From the NCBI RefSeq assembly GCF_034314085.1, contig NZ_JAVIWI010000001.1:3596001-3660000 (forward strand): a DNA stretch of 64,000 nt, given 5' to 3'. The position numbers and the translations under genes were made by a program. Each line of letters opens with the position of its first letter. Positions within the stretch are counted from its first letter, which is position 1. Below the pieces are notes generated by a model. It worked only from the letters and a program-made list of their open reading frames with translations. It did no database searches and was not told where the DNA came from. The DNA comes from Undibacterium sp. 5I1. GTDB lineage: Bacteria; Pseudomonadota; Gammaproteobacteria; Burkholderiales; Burkholderiaceae_D. This document shows positions 9,741 through 18,966 of this stretch, piece by piece.

Positions 9741-9762
9741 GCGCTGACTAGTCAGTCAGCGC
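9741..9762. terminator. Intercistronic hairpin between binding-protein gene and livH
   Basis: GCGCTGAC (9741-9748) pairs with GTCAGCGC (9755-9762) around a six-base loop. There is no clear U-run, so it looks more like a partial attenuator or mRNA-stability hairpin than a full terminator. Such a hairpin would favour binding protein over permease. Confidence 0.55.
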
Positions 9763-9797
9763 CTCACGATTGAAGCTGATTATTGTTTATTTCAAAC

Positions 9798-11009
9798 TTA
9801 TTTCCAGGCAGTGCACTTACTTTCTGCTTTGGTCGTAAATGCCTGGTCACCAGGGATTGTCTGCACCACTTTGTAGTAATCCCATGGATACTTGGAATCA
9901 GCCTGCGCTTTTACCTGCATCAGATACATGTCATGAATCATGCTGCCATCACCGCGGATCGATCCGTTTTTAGCGTACATATCGTTAATCTTAGTCGCAC
10001 GCATTTTGGCCAATACTTTGTCAGTATCGTCCGAGCCCGCCGCTTTTACCGCGTTCAGATATTGGATCGTGGCGGAATAATCAGCTGCTTGTAGACTGGA
10101 AGGCATTTTTTTCATTTTTCCAAAATAACGACGCGCCCAAGTACGAGTCTCTTCGTTTGAATCCCAGTACCAGCTATCCGTCAGATACATGCCTTGCGTT
10201 GCCTTCAATGTCAGCGAATGGACATCATTGATAAACATCAGCAGACCAGCCAATTTCATCGTTTTAGTAATACCAAACTCGTTCGCAGCTTTAATCGCAT
10301 TGATCGTATCGCCACCGGCATTTGCTAAGCCCAGAATTTGGGCTTTAGACGCCTGTGCTTGCAATAAAAAAGAAGAGAAATCCGATGCCGACAAAGGATG
10401 ACGAACCGCACCAACCACAGTGCCGCCGCTGGCTTTGACCACGGCAGTGGTATCACCTTCCAGCGATGCACCGAAGGCGTAATCAGCGGTCAGGAAGAAC
10501 CAGCTTTTACCACCCTGTTTAACCACCGCAGAGCCCGTACCTTTGGCCAGCGCGACGGTGTCATACGCATAGTGAATCGTGTACGGCGTGCATTCTTCAT
10601 TGGTCAGACGAGCTGTGCCGCCGCCGATGGAGATCAAAGGTTTTTTCTTTTCCAGTGCGACTTTCGACATCGCCAAATTAGTGCCAGAGTTAGTACCTGC
10701 GATCAGCATGTCGACGCCATCACGGTCAAACCATTCACGTGCTTTGCTCGCTGCGATATCGGCTTTGTTTTGGTGATCAGCGGTGACCAGCTCAATCTTT
10801 TTACCTAATACGGTACCGCCGAAATCAGCAATCGCCATCTTGATCGCTTCTACACCGCCTGGGCCGTCGATATCAGAATACAAACCCGATAAGTCCGTAA
10901 TAAAACCAATCTTGACTGTATCACCAGAAATCTGGGCAGACGCGGTACCTGACAGACTTGCCATTGCCGCAGAAACTGCCAGTGCTGCTATTTTGAATTT
11001 TGTTTTCAT
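9798..11009 (-). CDS. ABC transporter substrate-binding protein, LivK/HAAT type
   Basis: 403 residues from ATG 11009; GGAGAAG lies just upstream, while the longer in-frame start has no ribosome site. A signal peptide (MKTKFKIAALAVSAAMASLSGTASA, cleaved before QISG) is followed by the periplasmic-binding fold: VKIGFITDLSGLYSDIDGPGG, GTNSGTNLAMS, KKKPLISIGGG. The type resembles Burkholderiales HAAT receptors related to amide/branched-chain acid binders. It sits between the ATPase genes and the permease genes, with hairpin 9741-9762 downstream. Confidence 0.92.
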   Translation of the reverse strand: MKTKFKIAALAVSAAMASLSGTASAQISGDTVKIGFITDLSGLYSDIDGPGGVEAIKMAIADFGGTVLGKKIELVTADHQNKADIAASKAREWFDRDGVDMLIAGTNSGTNLAMSKVALEKKKPLISIGGGTARLTNEECTPYTIHYAYDTVALAKGTGSAVVKQGGKSWFFLTADYAFGASLEGDTTAVVKASGGTVVGAVRHPLSASDFSSFLLQAQASKAQILGLANAGGDTINAIKAANEFGITKTMKLAGLLMFINDVHSLTLKATQGMYLTDSWYWDSNEETRTWARRYFGKMKKMPSSLQAADYSATIQYLNAVKAAGSDDTDKVLAKMRATKINDMYAKNGSIRGDGSMIHDMYLMQVKAQADSKYPWDYYKVVQTIPGDQAFTTKAESKCTAWK

Positions 11010-11145
11010 GTGTCTTCTCCAATCATTTTTTTTAAATTTATACCCGAATATTTGAATCCGACAGTATCCATTTTCGAGCACTAACAACTACCAGCAAAAT
11101 CACTACCACATCACCAAAAATACAACTTAAAACACAGATTAAAAT

Positions 11146-11907
11146 TTACACACCCAGCAATTCGTTTAAGACTGACATCTTCTCTTTCAGCTCTGAGGCG
11201 GCAAATGTCTCGACAATCTGTCCATGCTCCATCACATAAAAACGATCTGCGAGCGGCGCGGCAAAGCGGAAGTTCTGTTCAACCATGACAATCGTATAAC
11301 CCTTCGCCTTCAGCGTTGTAATCATACGAGCCAAGGCTTGCACAATCACAGGTGCCAAACCTTCAGAAATCTCATCCAGCAACAGCAGGCGTGCGCCCGT
11401 GCGCAAGATACGTGCAACTGCCAGCATCTGTTGTTCACCACCAGACAAGCGCGTACCCTGACTGGTTTTACGCTCCGCCAGATTAGGGAACATCTCATAA
11501 ATCTCGGCAATCGACATCCCCTGGTCTTTGCTCGACACGGAAGGCGGCAGCATCAGGTTCTCTTCAGTGGATAACGAAGAAAAAATCCCCCGCTCTTCCG
11601 GACAATAACCAACGCCCAGATGCGCTACTTTATAAATTGGTAAATGAATCGCTTCAACGCCATTGATTTTGATCGAGCCTTTGCGTGCGCCGGTCAGGCC
11701 CATGATTGCGCGCATTGTCGTCGTACGGCCTGCGCCATTGCGACCTAACAAGGTAACGACCTCACCCGGATTTACGACCAAGTTCACATCATGCAGAATA
11801 TGTGACTCGCCATACCAAGCTTGTAAATTGCTGATTTGCAGTGCCGGTGTGATTGCGGGATTGCTTGTCTTGGAAGACGCAGCAGTAGTTGCAGTAGCGG
11901 TCGTCAT
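11146..11907 (-). CDS. livF: Branched-chain amino acid ABC transporter ATP-binding protein LivF
   Basis: 253 residues. Signature LSGGEQQMLAVARIL and Walker B RLLLLDEISEGLAP are intact. The Walker A reads GRNGAGRTT, with Arg in place of the usual Lys (codon CGT at the lysine position). The Arg form may be common in this subfamily, but it is worth noting. A Thr/Ala-rich N-terminal tail (TTATATTAASSKTS) precedes the domain. The ATG overlaps the livG stop by 4 bp. Confidence 0.93.
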   Translation of the reverse strand: MTTATATTAASSKTSNPAITPALQISNLQAWYGESHILHDVNLVVNPGEVVTLLGRNGAGRTTTMRAIMGLTGARKGSIKINGVEAIHLPIYKVAHLGVGYCPEERGIFSSLSTEENLMLPPSVSSKDQGMSIAEIYEMFPNLAERKTSQGTRLSGGEQQMLAVARILRTGARLLLLDEISEGLAPVIVQALARMITTLKAKGYTIVMVEQNFRFAAPLADRFYVMEHGQIVETFAASELKEKMSVLNELLGV

Positions 11908-12701
11908 GCGTGCGCTCCTTCCAGTTCGCCAGCAGTGCTGCCCGCGGTGCTACCCGCACTACTACCCATATACGCTTCCATCACTTTTGGATTTTTTGAT
12001 ACTTCGTCGTAACTACCTTCTGCCAACATCGCACCGCGCTGAAGAACAGAAATTTTGTCACAGATACCGGATACGACACTCATGTTGTGTTCCACCATCA
12101 GAATGGTGCGACCGGCAGAAACTTTTTTGATGAGCTCGGTGACACGATGCACGTCTTCATGTCCCATACCTTGAGTCGGCTCGTCCAGCAGCATCATTTC
12201 CGGTTCCATCGCCAAGGTAGTCGCGATCTCCAGCGCGCGCTTACGACCGTATGGCAAATCCACCGTAATCGTATCGGCAAATTCGGTCAGATCGACCTGC
12301 GCCAGCAACTCCATTGCCTTATCGTTCAAACGTGACAAACTGCCGCCGCTTTTCCAAAAATGAAAGGACGTCCCAAGATTGCGCTGCAAACCAATGCGCA
12401 CGTTTTCCATCACGCTTAAGTGCGGGAAGACAGCAGAAATCTGGAATGAGCGAATAATGCCCTGACGCGCAATTTGCGCCGGTCTAGCGGAGGTGATGTC
12501 ACGACCGTTGAACAAGATCTGACCCGATGTCGGCACCAGAAATTTGGTCAATAAGTTAAAACAGGTTGTCTTGCCAGCACCGTTGGGGCCGATCAATGCA
12601 TGAATGTGTCCACGCTGCACTTGCAGGTTTACATCACTCACGGCGGTAAATCCCTTGAACTCTTTGGTCAAGTGCTTTGTCTCTAGGATGACATTAGTCA
12701 T
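11904..12701 (-). CDS. livG: Branched-chain amino acid ABC transporter ATP-binding protein LivG
   Basis: 265 residues. Walker A GPNGAGKTTCFNLLTKF and Walker B MMLLDEPTQGMG are present; the ABC signature segment is replaced by YGRKRALEIATTLA, as is normal for LivG. A perfect AAGGAG stands 5 bp before the ATG. It is first in the operon. The C-terminal SSAGSTAGSTAGELEG is a small repetitive tail. Confidence 0.94.
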   Translation of the reverse strand: MTNVILETKHLTKEFKGFTAVSDVNLQVQRGHIHALIGPNGAGKTTCFNLLTKFLVPTSGQILFNGRDITSARPAQIARQGIIRSFQISAVFPHLSVMENVRIGLQRNLGTSFHFWKSGGSLSRLNDKAMELLAQVDLTEFADTITVDLPYGRKRALEIATTLAMEPEMMLLDEPTQGMGHEDVHRVTELIKKVSAGRTILMVEHNMSVVSGICDKISVLQRGAMLAEGSYDEVSKNPKVMEAYMGSSAGSTAGSTAGELEGAHA

Positions 12702-12804
12702 CTGGTCTCCTTGTTGCCTGCGTAGTTTCGTTACGAACTTTTGCGTGACATCCCTTCCGGCTATTATATGAATTGGTTCCAGAGGGCATTTTTATTGTTT
12801 TTGG

Positions 12805-12834
12805 ATAGTACACATCGCTGTAAGATTTCAACAA
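12805..12834 (-). promoter_or_regulatory. Possible sigma-70 promoter of the liv operon
   Basis: On the minus strand TTGTTG, an 18-bp spacer and TACTAT, about 100 bp before livG. The match is moderate and was found by eye; the rest of 12702-12948 shows no gene. Confidence 0.35.
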
Positions 12835-12948
12835 TACGGTATAACTACTATACGTAGTAACCGCGGTGAATTTTAACAACAGCGCCAAACATTAAAACAC
12901 ATAAACTGGTTAAAAAAGTGTCTAAAACACGACGCTATTTAATGCTAA

Positions 12949-14586
12949 CTACGAACTCTTTTTAGCATGCTCCGCAACGATCATCGCCGCCGCTTTTTCC
13001 GCAATCATCATAGTCGGCGAGTTGGTATTGCCAGAAGTAATCGTCGGCATAATAGACGCATCCACTACCCGCAGACCGCGCACGCCGAACACTCGTAGCT
13101 CACTATCTACTACCGCATTATTATCGTCCTCGCGTCCCATTTTACAAGTCCCCACAGGATGAAAAATCGTGGTGCCGATGTCACCCGCTGCACTGGCGAG
13201 TTCTTCCTCAGTACGGAACTGAGCACCCGGCTTCATTTCTTCTGGCGCGTATTTTTGCAATGCAGGCGCAGCGACAATTTTGCGAGTCAACGTGAGAGAG
13301 TCAGCCGCAATCTTTCTGTCTTCCGGCGTACTCAAATAATTGGGTGTAATTTTAGGTGCAACCAGCGGATCAGCACTGGCGATCCGCACATGGCCGCGCG
13401 AAGTAGGGCGCAAGTTACAGACGCTGGCGGTAAAAGCTGGAAATGAATGCAGAGGATCGCCAAATTTTTCCAGCGTCAATGGTTGCACATGATATTGCAG
13501 ATTCGGGCTGAGCTGAGTGGCATCTGAGCGGGTAAAAGCGCCCAGCTGCGATGGCGCCATCGACATCGGTCCGCTTTGCTTCAACAGATATTCCAATCCT
13601 ATGCTAGCCTTACCTAGCCAACTATTGGCCATCATATTCAGGGTTTTTGCGCCGCTGATTTTAAAGGCGGACCGAATCTGTAAATGATCCTGCAAGTTTT
13701 CTCCCACACCCGGCAAATCATGCACGACCGTCACGCCGACTTGTTGTAAATGCGCCGCATTGCCGATGCCGGACTGCTGCAAGATTGCGGGCGAACCAAT
13801 TGCGCCCGCAGATAAAATCGTCTCACGGGTGGATTCTGCCGACCACTCTTTACCACCACCGACAAATTCCACACCGGCACAAACCTTGCCGTTTTCTGTC
13901 GCCGTGATTTTTAAACGCTTGACCTGACAGCCCGTCATGATGGTCAGATTGCCGCGTCCAGATGCCGGCTTCAAAAACGCCTTAGAAGCATTCCAGCGCA
14001 CGCCGCGTTTTTGATTCACATCAAAATAGCCACAGCCGTCGTTGTCGCCACGATTAAAATCGTCTGACTTAGGAATCCCGACTTGTGATGCCGCCTCGCG
14101 GAAAGCGTCCAGAATTTCCCAGGACAACCGCTGCTTTTCTACCCGCCATTCGCCACCAGCACCATGCATTGCAGTCGCACCACCGTAATGGTCTTCGCTT
14201 TGTTTAAATAGCGGTAAGACATGCTCCCAGCGCCAACTCGCATCGCCGCTAAGCTCCGACCAGCGCTGATAATCCTGCTCTTGCCCGCGCATGTAAATCA
14301 TGCCGTTAATCGACGAACAACCACCCAGTACTTTGCCGCGTGGATAAATCAGGCTGCGACCATTCAAGCCTGGTTCTGCCTCGGTGCGAAACATCCAGTC
14401 GGTACGCGGATTATTAATGCAATACAGATATCCGACCGGAATATGAATCCAGATGTAATCGTCTTTACCACCCGCCTCCAGTAGCAAAACCTCTTTACTC
14501 TGATCACGCGATAAGCGGTTCGCCAGCACGCAACCTGCCGAACCCGCGCCGATAATGATGTAGTCGTATGTGCCTGCTGAGTCCAT
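12949..14586 (-). CDS. GMC-family FAD oxidoreductase (choline/alcohol dehydrogenase-like)
   Basis: 545 residues from ATG 14586 (MDSAGTYDYIIIGAGSAGCV). The FAD dinucleotide motif GAGSAGCVLANRL, the GMC signature 1 region GKVLGGCSSINGMIYMRGQ, signature 2 GAIGSPAILQQSGIG, and the C-terminal HPVGTCKMG and NTNSPTMMIAEKAA with the active-site His/Asn region are all visible. It oxidises an alcohol to an aldehyde. A longer reading frame to 14730 only translates a dispersed repeat and is rejected. It lies downstream of mmsA on the same strand; alcohol dehydrogenase plus semialdehyde dehydrogenase suggests a catabolic pair under the divergent LysR. The substrate is unknown. Confidence 0.9.
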   Translation of the reverse strand: MDSAGTYDYIIIGAGSAGCVLANRLSRDQSKEVLLLEAGGKDDYIWIHIPVGYLYCINNPRTDWMFRTEAEPGLNGRSLIYPRGKVLGGCSSINGMIYMRGQEQDYQRWSELSGDASWRWEHVLPLFKQSEDHYGGATAMHGAGGEWRVEKQRLSWEILDAFREAASQVGIPKSDDFNRGDNDGCGYFDVNQKRGVRWNASKAFLKPASGRGNLTIMTGCQVKRLKITATENGKVCAGVEFVGGGKEWSAESTRETILSAGAIGSPAILQQSGIGNAAHLQQVGVTVVHDLPGVGENLQDHLQIRSAFKISGAKTLNMMANSWLGKASIGLEYLLKQSGPMSMAPSQLGAFTRSDATQLSPNLQYHVQPLTLEKFGDPLHSFPAFTASVCNLRPTSRGHVRIASADPLVAPKITPNYLSTPEDRKIAADSLTLTRKIVAAPALQKYAPEEMKPGAQFRTEEELASAAGDIGTTIFHPVGTCKMGREDDNNAVVDSELRVFGVRGLRVVDASIMPTITSGNTNSPTMMIAEKAAAMIVAEHAKKSS

Positions 14587-14621
14587 AGAGTAGATGGCGT
14601 TTTCTGTTTGTGTTGCTGATT

Positions 14622-14675
14622 TAGGGCTTACGCAAAATGGTCCTTGCAAGGCGCTGCAACGTTTTAGGACGACAT
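14622..14675. repeat. Partial copy of the GTACGCAAAAT palindromic repeat
   Basis: GGGCTTACGCAAAATGGTCC, then GCAAGGCGCTGCAACG, matches the left part of the palindrome at 16346-16448. It stands 36 bp upstream of the GMC start, much as the full copy stands 30 bp upstream of mmsA. Confidence 0.65.
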
Positions 14676-14723
14676 TACGCAAAGCATAATACTGGTAAGT
14701 AGTATCAATATCACATAGGCTAC

Positions 14724-14770
14724 TGTCCAATGATTATTTAGACAATTAAGCTTTTGATAGCGATACTCCC
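14724..14770 (+). repeat. 84-bp dispersed repeat, copy 3 (degenerate)
   Basis: The core GTCCAATGATTATTTAGAC followed by AATTAAG is clear, and GATACTCCCC lies 20 bp on, but the left end is lost. It lies between the GMC and mmsA genes. Confidence 0.6.
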
Positions 14771-14783
14771 CTTAAAGTCTGTT

Positions 14784-16316
14784 TTATTTAGCTACCGGCA
14801 TAGTAAATTCAGCCCCTTTGGCTATGCTATCAGGCCAGCGCTGCATGATTGATTTGTAACGGGTGTAGAAGCGGATACCTTCTTCGCCATAGGCATGCTG
14901 ATCGCCAAACAACGAGCGCTTCCAGCCACCAAAAGAATGCCACGCCATCGGCACTGGAATCGGTACGTTAATGCCCACCATCCCCACCTGAATCCTGCGT
15001 GAAAATTCACGCGCCGTGTTGCCGTCCGAAGTGAACAGCGACACACCGTTGCCAAACTCGTGACGGTTAATCAGCTCAACAGCGCTGGCAAAATCCGGTA
15101 CCCGCACCACGCACAACACAGGCCCAAAAATCTCTTCACGATGAATTTTCATACCCTCTTTGACATGATCAAACAGCGTACCACCAAGGAAAAAACCACC
15201 TTCATGTCCCGGTACCGTCAGGCCGCGACCGTCGACCAACATCGTTGCACCTTCGGCGATACCGTCAGCAATATAGCCTTCAATTTTTGCCTTATGGATT
15301 GCCGTCACGACCGGTCCCATTTCCGCATCGGCTTCCATGCCGTTTTTGACGATCAGTGCCTTCACACGCGGAACCAAAGCATCAACCAGTTTGTCCGCCA
15401 CGTCACCCACCGCAACAGCCACAGAAATCGCCATGCAGCGTTCACCGGCCGAGCCATAAGCCGCGCCCATCAAGGCATCTACCGCCTGATCGAGGTTCGC
15501 GTCCGGCATGACGACCAGATGATTTTTAGCACCACCCAGCGCTTGCACCCGCTTGCCCATGCGCGTGCCTTCGCTGTAAATATATTCTGCAATCGGGGTC
15601 GATCCGACGAAGGAAATGGCCGACACATCGGGATGCTGCAACAAGCCATCAACCGCCAGTTTGTCTCCCTGCAGTACGTTGAAAACACCATCCGGCAAAC
15701 CCGCTTGCTTGAGTAAATCGGCGATCAACAAAGAACAGGACGGGTCGCGTTCCGACGGCTTTAAAATAAAGGTATTGCCAGTCGCAATCGCCAGCGGCGC
15801 CATCCACATTGGTACCATGAAAGGGAAGTTAAACGGCGTAATCCCGGCAGTCACGCCCAGAGGCTGACGCAAGTTGTAGTTGTCGATACCGCCGCCGATG
15901 TTGTCGGAGAATTGCGTCTTCAAGAGTTGTGGCATACCGCAGGCAAATTCCACGATCTCTATCCCACGCGTCACTTCACCCATCGCATCCGACAGCACCT
16001 TGCCGTGCTCTTGCGTGATTAAAGTGGCAAGTTGCGTATGGTACTGATCCAGCAATTGCTTAAACTTAAACATCACCCTTGCCCGCTTCAAAGGCGCGGT
16101 CTCGGCCCAACCCGGTGCCGCCGCTTTGGCAGCAGCAACGGCAGCGTTCACGTCGTCCATCGTTGCCAGTGCCACCTTGGCAGTCACCGCGCCCGTTGCC
16201 GGATTAAACACGTCTTGCCAGCGCTCACCGCTAGAGTGATGCAGACCGCCGTGAATAAAATGCGTGACTGGAGTAATGGCGGCAGCAGAAGAGGCCGGGG
16301 AATTCAAAGCAGACAT
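14784..16316 (-). CDS. mmsA: Methylmalonate-semialdehyde dehydrogenase (acylating)
   Basis: 510 residues from ATG 16316 ([20 protein letters not shown]), with AAAGG upstream. The extension to 16418 runs into a palindromic repeat and is rejected. ALDH superfamily: [43 protein letters not shown] and the catalytic Cys in [13 protein letters not shown] all match MmsA. It converts (methyl)malonate semialdehyde to propionyl- or acetyl-CoA in valine, thymine or inositol breakdown. It is divergent from a LysR regulator and followed by the GMC oxidoreductase. Confidence 0.93.
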   Translation of the reverse strand: MSALNSPASSAAAITPVTHFIHGGLHHSSGERWQDVFNPATGAVTAKVALATMDDVNAAVAAAKAAAPGWAETAPLKRARVMFKFKQLLDQYHTQLATLITQEHGKVLSDAMGEVTRGIEIVEFACGMPQLLKTQFSDNIGGGIDNYNLRQPLGVTAGITPFNFPFMVPMWMAPLAIATGNTFILKPSERDPSCSLLIADLLKQAGLPDGVFNVLQGDKLAVDGLLQHPDVSAISFVGSTPIAEYIYSEGTRMGKRVQALGGAKNHLVVMPDANLDQAVDALMGAAYGSAGERCMAISVAVAVGDVADKLVDALVPRVKALIVKNGMEADAEMGPVVTAIHKAKIEGYIADGIAEGATMLVDGRGLTVPGHEGGFFLGGTLFDHVKEGMKIHREEIFGPVLCVVRVPDFASAVELINRHEFGNGVSLFTSDGNTAREFSRRIQVGMVGINVPIPVPMAWHSFGGWKRSLFGDQHAYGEEGIRFYTRYKSIMQRWPDSIAKGAEFTMPVAK

Positions 16317-16345
16317 AAGCAAACCTTTGAGGTAATGATGAAAAT

Positions 16346-16448
16346 CAGGACGTACGCAAAATTGTCCCGGCAAGGCGCAGCGACGACGACAGTACTTTAG
16401 TACGGCTAGGCGCTGCAACGCAGCTGGGGCGATTTTGCGTACGTCCTG
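16346..16448. repeat. 103-bp palindromic repeat with perfect 17-bp arms
   Basis: CAGGACGTACGCAAAAT (16346-16362) is the exact reverse complement of ATTTTGCGTACGTCCTG (16432-16448). Between them lie GCAAGGCGCAGCGACGACGA and AGTACTTTAGTACGGC. It occupies the mmsA leader/lysR intergenic region. A partial copy is at 14622-14675. Confidence 0.85.
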
Positions 16449-16456
16449 TAAAGTGC

Positions 16457-16473
16457 ATAGAGACTAACTCTAT
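16457..16473. promoter_or_regulatory. Candidate LysR-type operator
   Basis: ATAGAGACTAACTCTAT is a dyad (6-bp arms, 5-bp spacer) in the mmsA-lysR divergent intergenic region, where an LTTR autoregulatory box is expected. Position-based inference. Confidence 0.4.
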
Positions 16474-16541
16474 GGAATGCGAGAATCCAATGAGTTATTA
16501 TCAAGCACAATATAAGCAATACTAATAATGAGGAAGCTTCT

Positions 16542-17432
16542 GTGGACATCATTCAACTCAAAGCCTTCGTCACCGTCGCCAAAGAGGGCAACCTGACGCG
16601 GGCAGCAGAACGGCTGCATGTCACACAGCCAGCAGTCAGCCTTCAGATCAAATCCTTGCAACAAAGTCTAGGTTTGCAATTGCTCAACCGGAGCGCCAAT
16701 GGCATGACATTGAGCAATGACGGCGCAAAGCTGCTGGCGCATGCCGAACGGGTGCTGGCGAGCATGGCAGAATTTAAACAGGCTGCCGACAGTCTGCATT
16801 CCACCCTGTCCGGTGAGCTGGCAATTGGCACCATTCTCGATCCCGAATTTACTCGTCTCGGCGTGTTCCTCAAGCGGTTGGTCGAAACGTATCCCCAGCT
16901 TTCCACCAAATTACAACATGGCATGTCCGGCTCCATGTTGCAACAACTACGCGCTGGCACACTGGACGTCGGCTTTTATCTGGGGCAAGCACCGGACGAC
17001 GGGAAAACCCGTTATCACACACTCAGCCTGACTAGCTTCACCTACCGTGTTGTCGCGCCTAGCGGCTGGAAAAAAAGGGTCGCAGGCAAAGACTGGGCGG
17101 CGCTGGCGCAGTTGCCCTGGATCTGGACTCCGCCAGAATCCGCCCACAACCGTCTGCTGACCAAGGTTTTTGCCGAACACCACATCACACCCAACAAAGT
17201 CGCATTGGTCGATCAGGAACCCTCGATGCTCGATCTGGTGAAGTCCGGCGTTGGCCTGAGCCTGTTGCGCGACTCCATCGCAATCCGGGAAGCGCACGCT
17301 CACGGACTAGTCATCGCCGATGCCGTCAGCTTATCGACCGAACTGAGCTTTATCTGTCTGGAAAAGCGACAAAATGAAGCCAGCATCGCGGCCGTATTCA
17401 CATTGCTGAAATTGTGCTGGGGTCTGGAGTAG
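16542..17432 (+). CDS. LysR-family transcriptional regulator (divergent from mmsA)
   Basis: 296 residues, GTG start at 16542 behind GAGGAAG. The N-terminal HTH, IIQLKAFVTVAKEGNLTRAA then RLHVTQPAVSLQIKSLQQ, is a standard LTTR domain; the effector domain follows (LAIGTILDPEF, FYLGQ, VKSGVGLSLLRDS). It reads away from mmsA-GMC and most likely controls them, by the usual LTTR divergent arrangement. The inducer is unknown. Confidence 0.92.
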   Translation: MDIIQLKAFVTVAKEGNLTRAAERLHVTQPAVSLQIKSLQQSLGLQLLNRSANGMTLSNDGAKLLAHAERVLASMAEFKQAADSLHSTLSGELAIGTILDPEFTRLGVFLKRLVETYPQLSTKLQHGMSGSMLQQLRAGTLDVGFYLGQAPDDGKTRYHTLSLTSFTYRVVAPSGWKKRVAGKDWAALAQLPWIWTPPESAHNRLLTKVFAEHHITPNKVALVDQEPSMLDLVKSGVGLSLLRDSIAIREAHAHGLVIADAVSLSTELSFICLEKRQNEASIAAVFTLLKLCWGLE

Positions 17433-17509
17433 GGATACGACCGAGCCGGAGCCATGGATATTTATGATGCTGAAGATCAGATTAATTGTGCCGACAGCAG
17501 CAAAAATCC

Positions 17510-17593
17510 ATATACTCCCCCATTTTTTTCAACAATTATACCTATTGTCCAATGATTATATGGGCACCTAATATATACATAGGGTGAGTATAT
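17510..17593 (+). repeat. 84-bp dispersed repeat, copy 4
   Basis: ATATACTCCCCC at the left, core GTCCAATGATTATATGGGC, GAGTATAT at the right. It lies in the 272-bp gap after the LysR gene. Confidence 0.85.
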
Positions 17594-17704
17594 TTACTCG
17601 CACTGTGCTGACCAGAAACATATTCGCCACAAATTGGCTTACCAACCTGAACTGGTATTACAGAGCTTCTTGCACCTAAACCTGCAAGCGTTTAGACTCA
17701 GCCG

Positions 17705-18601
17705 ATGCGGTGGTTAATACTTCCGCTTTATCGTTTAGCTGTGGGTCACGTCGTTGTCTCAACTACTATTTCAACTACCGTTACAGCTACTATTACAGCC
17801 TCCCAATCAGGACGTCTTGTGTTTAAACAGAATGTGATTCACTGCACCCGTATATTTAGTCGGCATTTAAGTCTGGTTTTCAGCCTGCTGATCAGCTTGA
17901 GCATGAGCTTAAGCCTGCCCAATGTGGCGCAAGCAGAAACCATCCGTCTCTACATTCAAGAATACGCACCGTTCACCCACACCGATCCCAAAACCAATCA
18001 GATCAAAGGGTCGCTGACCGACAAAGTAGTCGAGATCATGCGCCGCGCCAAAGAGACACCGATCCTGATCAGCACTTCTTTAGCACGCGGCTACCAGGCA
18101 GCGCTGACCGAAAATAATACCTGCCTGTTTGGTTTTCGCCGCACAGCAGAGCGCGAACCTCTGTTCAAATGGGTTGGCCCGCTCACCGCCGATGCCTGGG
18201 TTTTGTATGCTAAAAAACCGGATTCGCGTAATCTCAAAAATTTTGAAGAAGCCAAAACTTACAGCATCGGTACCTACAAAAACGCGGCTACCGGCCTGGA
18301 GCTAAAAGACCAAGGCTACAAAATGGAATTCGCCTCCAAAGACGAAGATAATCCGCGACTGCTCATCAACGGTCGCATCGATTACTGGATCGTGTCCGAG
18401 CAACACGGCATGAGCATCGCGCAACAGCAAGGCTATTGGGACGATATAGAACGTGCCATCAAATGGCGCAATATTGAACTTTATATGCTCTGCAATGCCA
18501 AAATAGACCAACATCGCATCGACAAATTTAATGCGATTAACAAAGAGATAGACAACGACGGAACCATGGACAAATTTCAACGCAAATACGGAGCCAGATA
18601 A
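17705..18601 (+). CDS. Periplasmic solute-binding protein, SBP_bac_3 type
   Basis: Up to 298 residues. A hydrophobic signal segment (HLSLVFSLLISLSMSLSL, then PNVAQA before ETIRLYIQEYAPF) begins only near residue 54, so the true start is probably inside; ATG 17705 has no clear ribosome site and the first 40 residues are Thr/Val-rich. The mature part (about 220 residues) has the pattern of family-3 solute-binding proteins: IRLYIQEYAPFTH, GSLTDKVVEIMRRA, FGFRRTAEREPLFKWVGPL, DDGTMDKFQRKYG-like end. No ABC permease is adjacent, so it may be a stand-alone sensor-type binding protein. The stop overlaps the next start by one base. Confidence 0.75.
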   Translation: MRWLILPLYRLAVGHVVVSTTISTTVTATITASQSGRLVFKQNVIHCTRIFSRHLSLVFSLLISLSMSLSLPNVAQAETIRLYIQEYAPFTHTDPKTNQIKGSLTDKVVEIMRRAKETPILISTSLARGYQAALTENNTCLFGFRRTAEREPLFKWVGPLTADAWVLYAKKPDSRNLKNFEEAKTYSIGTYKNAATGLELKDQGYKMEFASKDEDNPRLLINGRIDYWIVSEQHGMSIAQQQGYWDDIERAIKWRNIELYMLCNAKIDQHRIDKFNAINKEIDNDGTMDKFQRKYGAR

Positions 18602-18888
18602 TGGCAAGCTTGCGCTCCACCCGCGCCGCTACGGCGGTAATGCGTCTGAAAGAGCGCAGCAATAACGCGCCCTATTCCATGGTCAGTACTGCCGATAACC
18701 GCTTTTATTTGTCACTCGCCAATGACAGCGATGTGCCAGAAAAATTGAATGAACCTTTAGAGCTTGATGCCTTTGTCGCCTTCGTCAACAGCATACAAAA
18801 ACAAGCGCCTAAAAAAGCCAGCAAACTCGATATCGCGTTTGAGGCCAAGCTACGCAACAAACTGGGATCGATATCCGGTCCTGACTAA
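18601..18888 (+). CDS. Hypothetical protein coupled to the solute-binding protein gene
   Basis: 95 residues. ATG 18601 overlaps the preceding TAA by one base (TAATG), implying coupled translation. No signal peptide or membrane segment. Basic N-terminus (ASLRSTRAATAVMRLKERS), then NAPYSMVSTADNRFYLSL and a Lys-rich end. I do not recognise the family. Being coupled to a secreted protein yet apparently cytoplasmic is odd. Confidence 0.6.
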   Translation: MASLRSTRAATAVMRLKERSNNAPYSMVSTADNRFYLSLANDSDVPEKLNEPLELDAFVAFVNSIQKQAPKKASKLDIAFEAKLRNKLGSISGPD

Positions 18889-18966
18889 ACCAAACACCAA
18901 CTCATCCGCATCTACATAGCCTCTTTTTCAAATCATCCTCATTTACACCACACAGAAAGCCCAGAC

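Noticed and set aside
12780..12860. Possible tenth copy of the 84-bp repeat
   Set aside because: Only short ATAC/GTAT stretches match; neither the ends nor the GTCCA core are present.
14587..14730. N-terminal extension of the GMC oxidoreductase
   Set aside because: It translates a dispersed repeat and lies before the FAD motif; homologues begin near MDSAGTYDYIIIGAG-type sequence.
16317..16418. N-terminal extension of mmsA
   Set aside because: It translates the palindromic repeat; the ATG at 16316 has a ribosome site and a family-like start.
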